In this document: positions 5,929-5,931 of the stretch, one piece after another | Position numbering within the stretch: the stretch's first letter is position 1 | How the letters are laid out: each line of letters opens with the position of its first letter | Assembly (NCBI GenBank): GCA_903927685.1 | Contig: CAIYOB010000337.1 | Span: forward strand, 1 to 5,931 | Length of the DNA stretch: 5,931 bases | Direction of reading: 5' to 3' | Source: an uncultured Planctomycetaceae bacterium | GTDB lineage: Bacteria; Planctomycetota; Planctomycetia; Pirellulales; Pirellulaceae | Translations under genes and position numbers: made by a program | Notes under the pieces: model-generated | The model's input: only the letters and a program-made list of their open reading frames with translations | Told to the model about the DNA's origin: nothing | Database searches by the model: none

Positions 5929-5931
5929 TAC

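Overview
The window most resembles a planctomycete or related PVC-group bacterium. That is an inference, not a proof. It rests on the GC-rich coding sequence, the 38-residue tetratricopeptide repeats of the 'ALxxRGxTYxQRGDTERALADYT' style, the signal peptides of the 'LLLAPLGALNAA' style, and a secreted family-31 glycoside hydrolase beside a beta-helix remnant. No rRNA, tRNA, CRISPR array or recognisable transposase was seen.

Left part (1-2930, minus strand): a tight two-gene operon. The first gene (2867 down to 1653) encodes a 404-residue AAA/ATPase_2-type P-loop ATPase with a C-terminal winged helix. The second (1656 down past base 1) encodes a larger P-loop ATPase with a winged helix and TPR repeats, and is cut by the window edge. 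They share a TGA/ATG overlap (ATGA), so translation is probably coupled. Upstream sits a likely sigma70-type promoter whose -10 element lies at the centre of a compound palindrome (2888-2927), suggesting an operator. The pair looks like a signalling, regulatory or conflict-type ATPase module, but no effector domain is visible.

Middle part (2931-3889): no intact gene except a 29-codon ORF. It holds the decayed 3' part of a secreted-type beta-helix protein (3109-3662, two in-frame TGA codons and one frameshift). An orphan signal peptide (3784-3873) then ends at a TAG just before the next gene.

Right part: an intact 531-residue secreted GH31 alpha-glycosidase resembling the MYORG/alpha-galactosidase branch (3890-5485, plus strand). 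After it, on the minus strand, is a broken LpxH/YbbF-like metallophosphoesterase (5505-5820) whose C-terminal half has been replaced by unrelated sequence. A long imperfect hairpin (5882-5928) lies at the window edge. The hydrolase is therefore an intact gene between two patches of gene debris, as expected in a rearranged accessory region.
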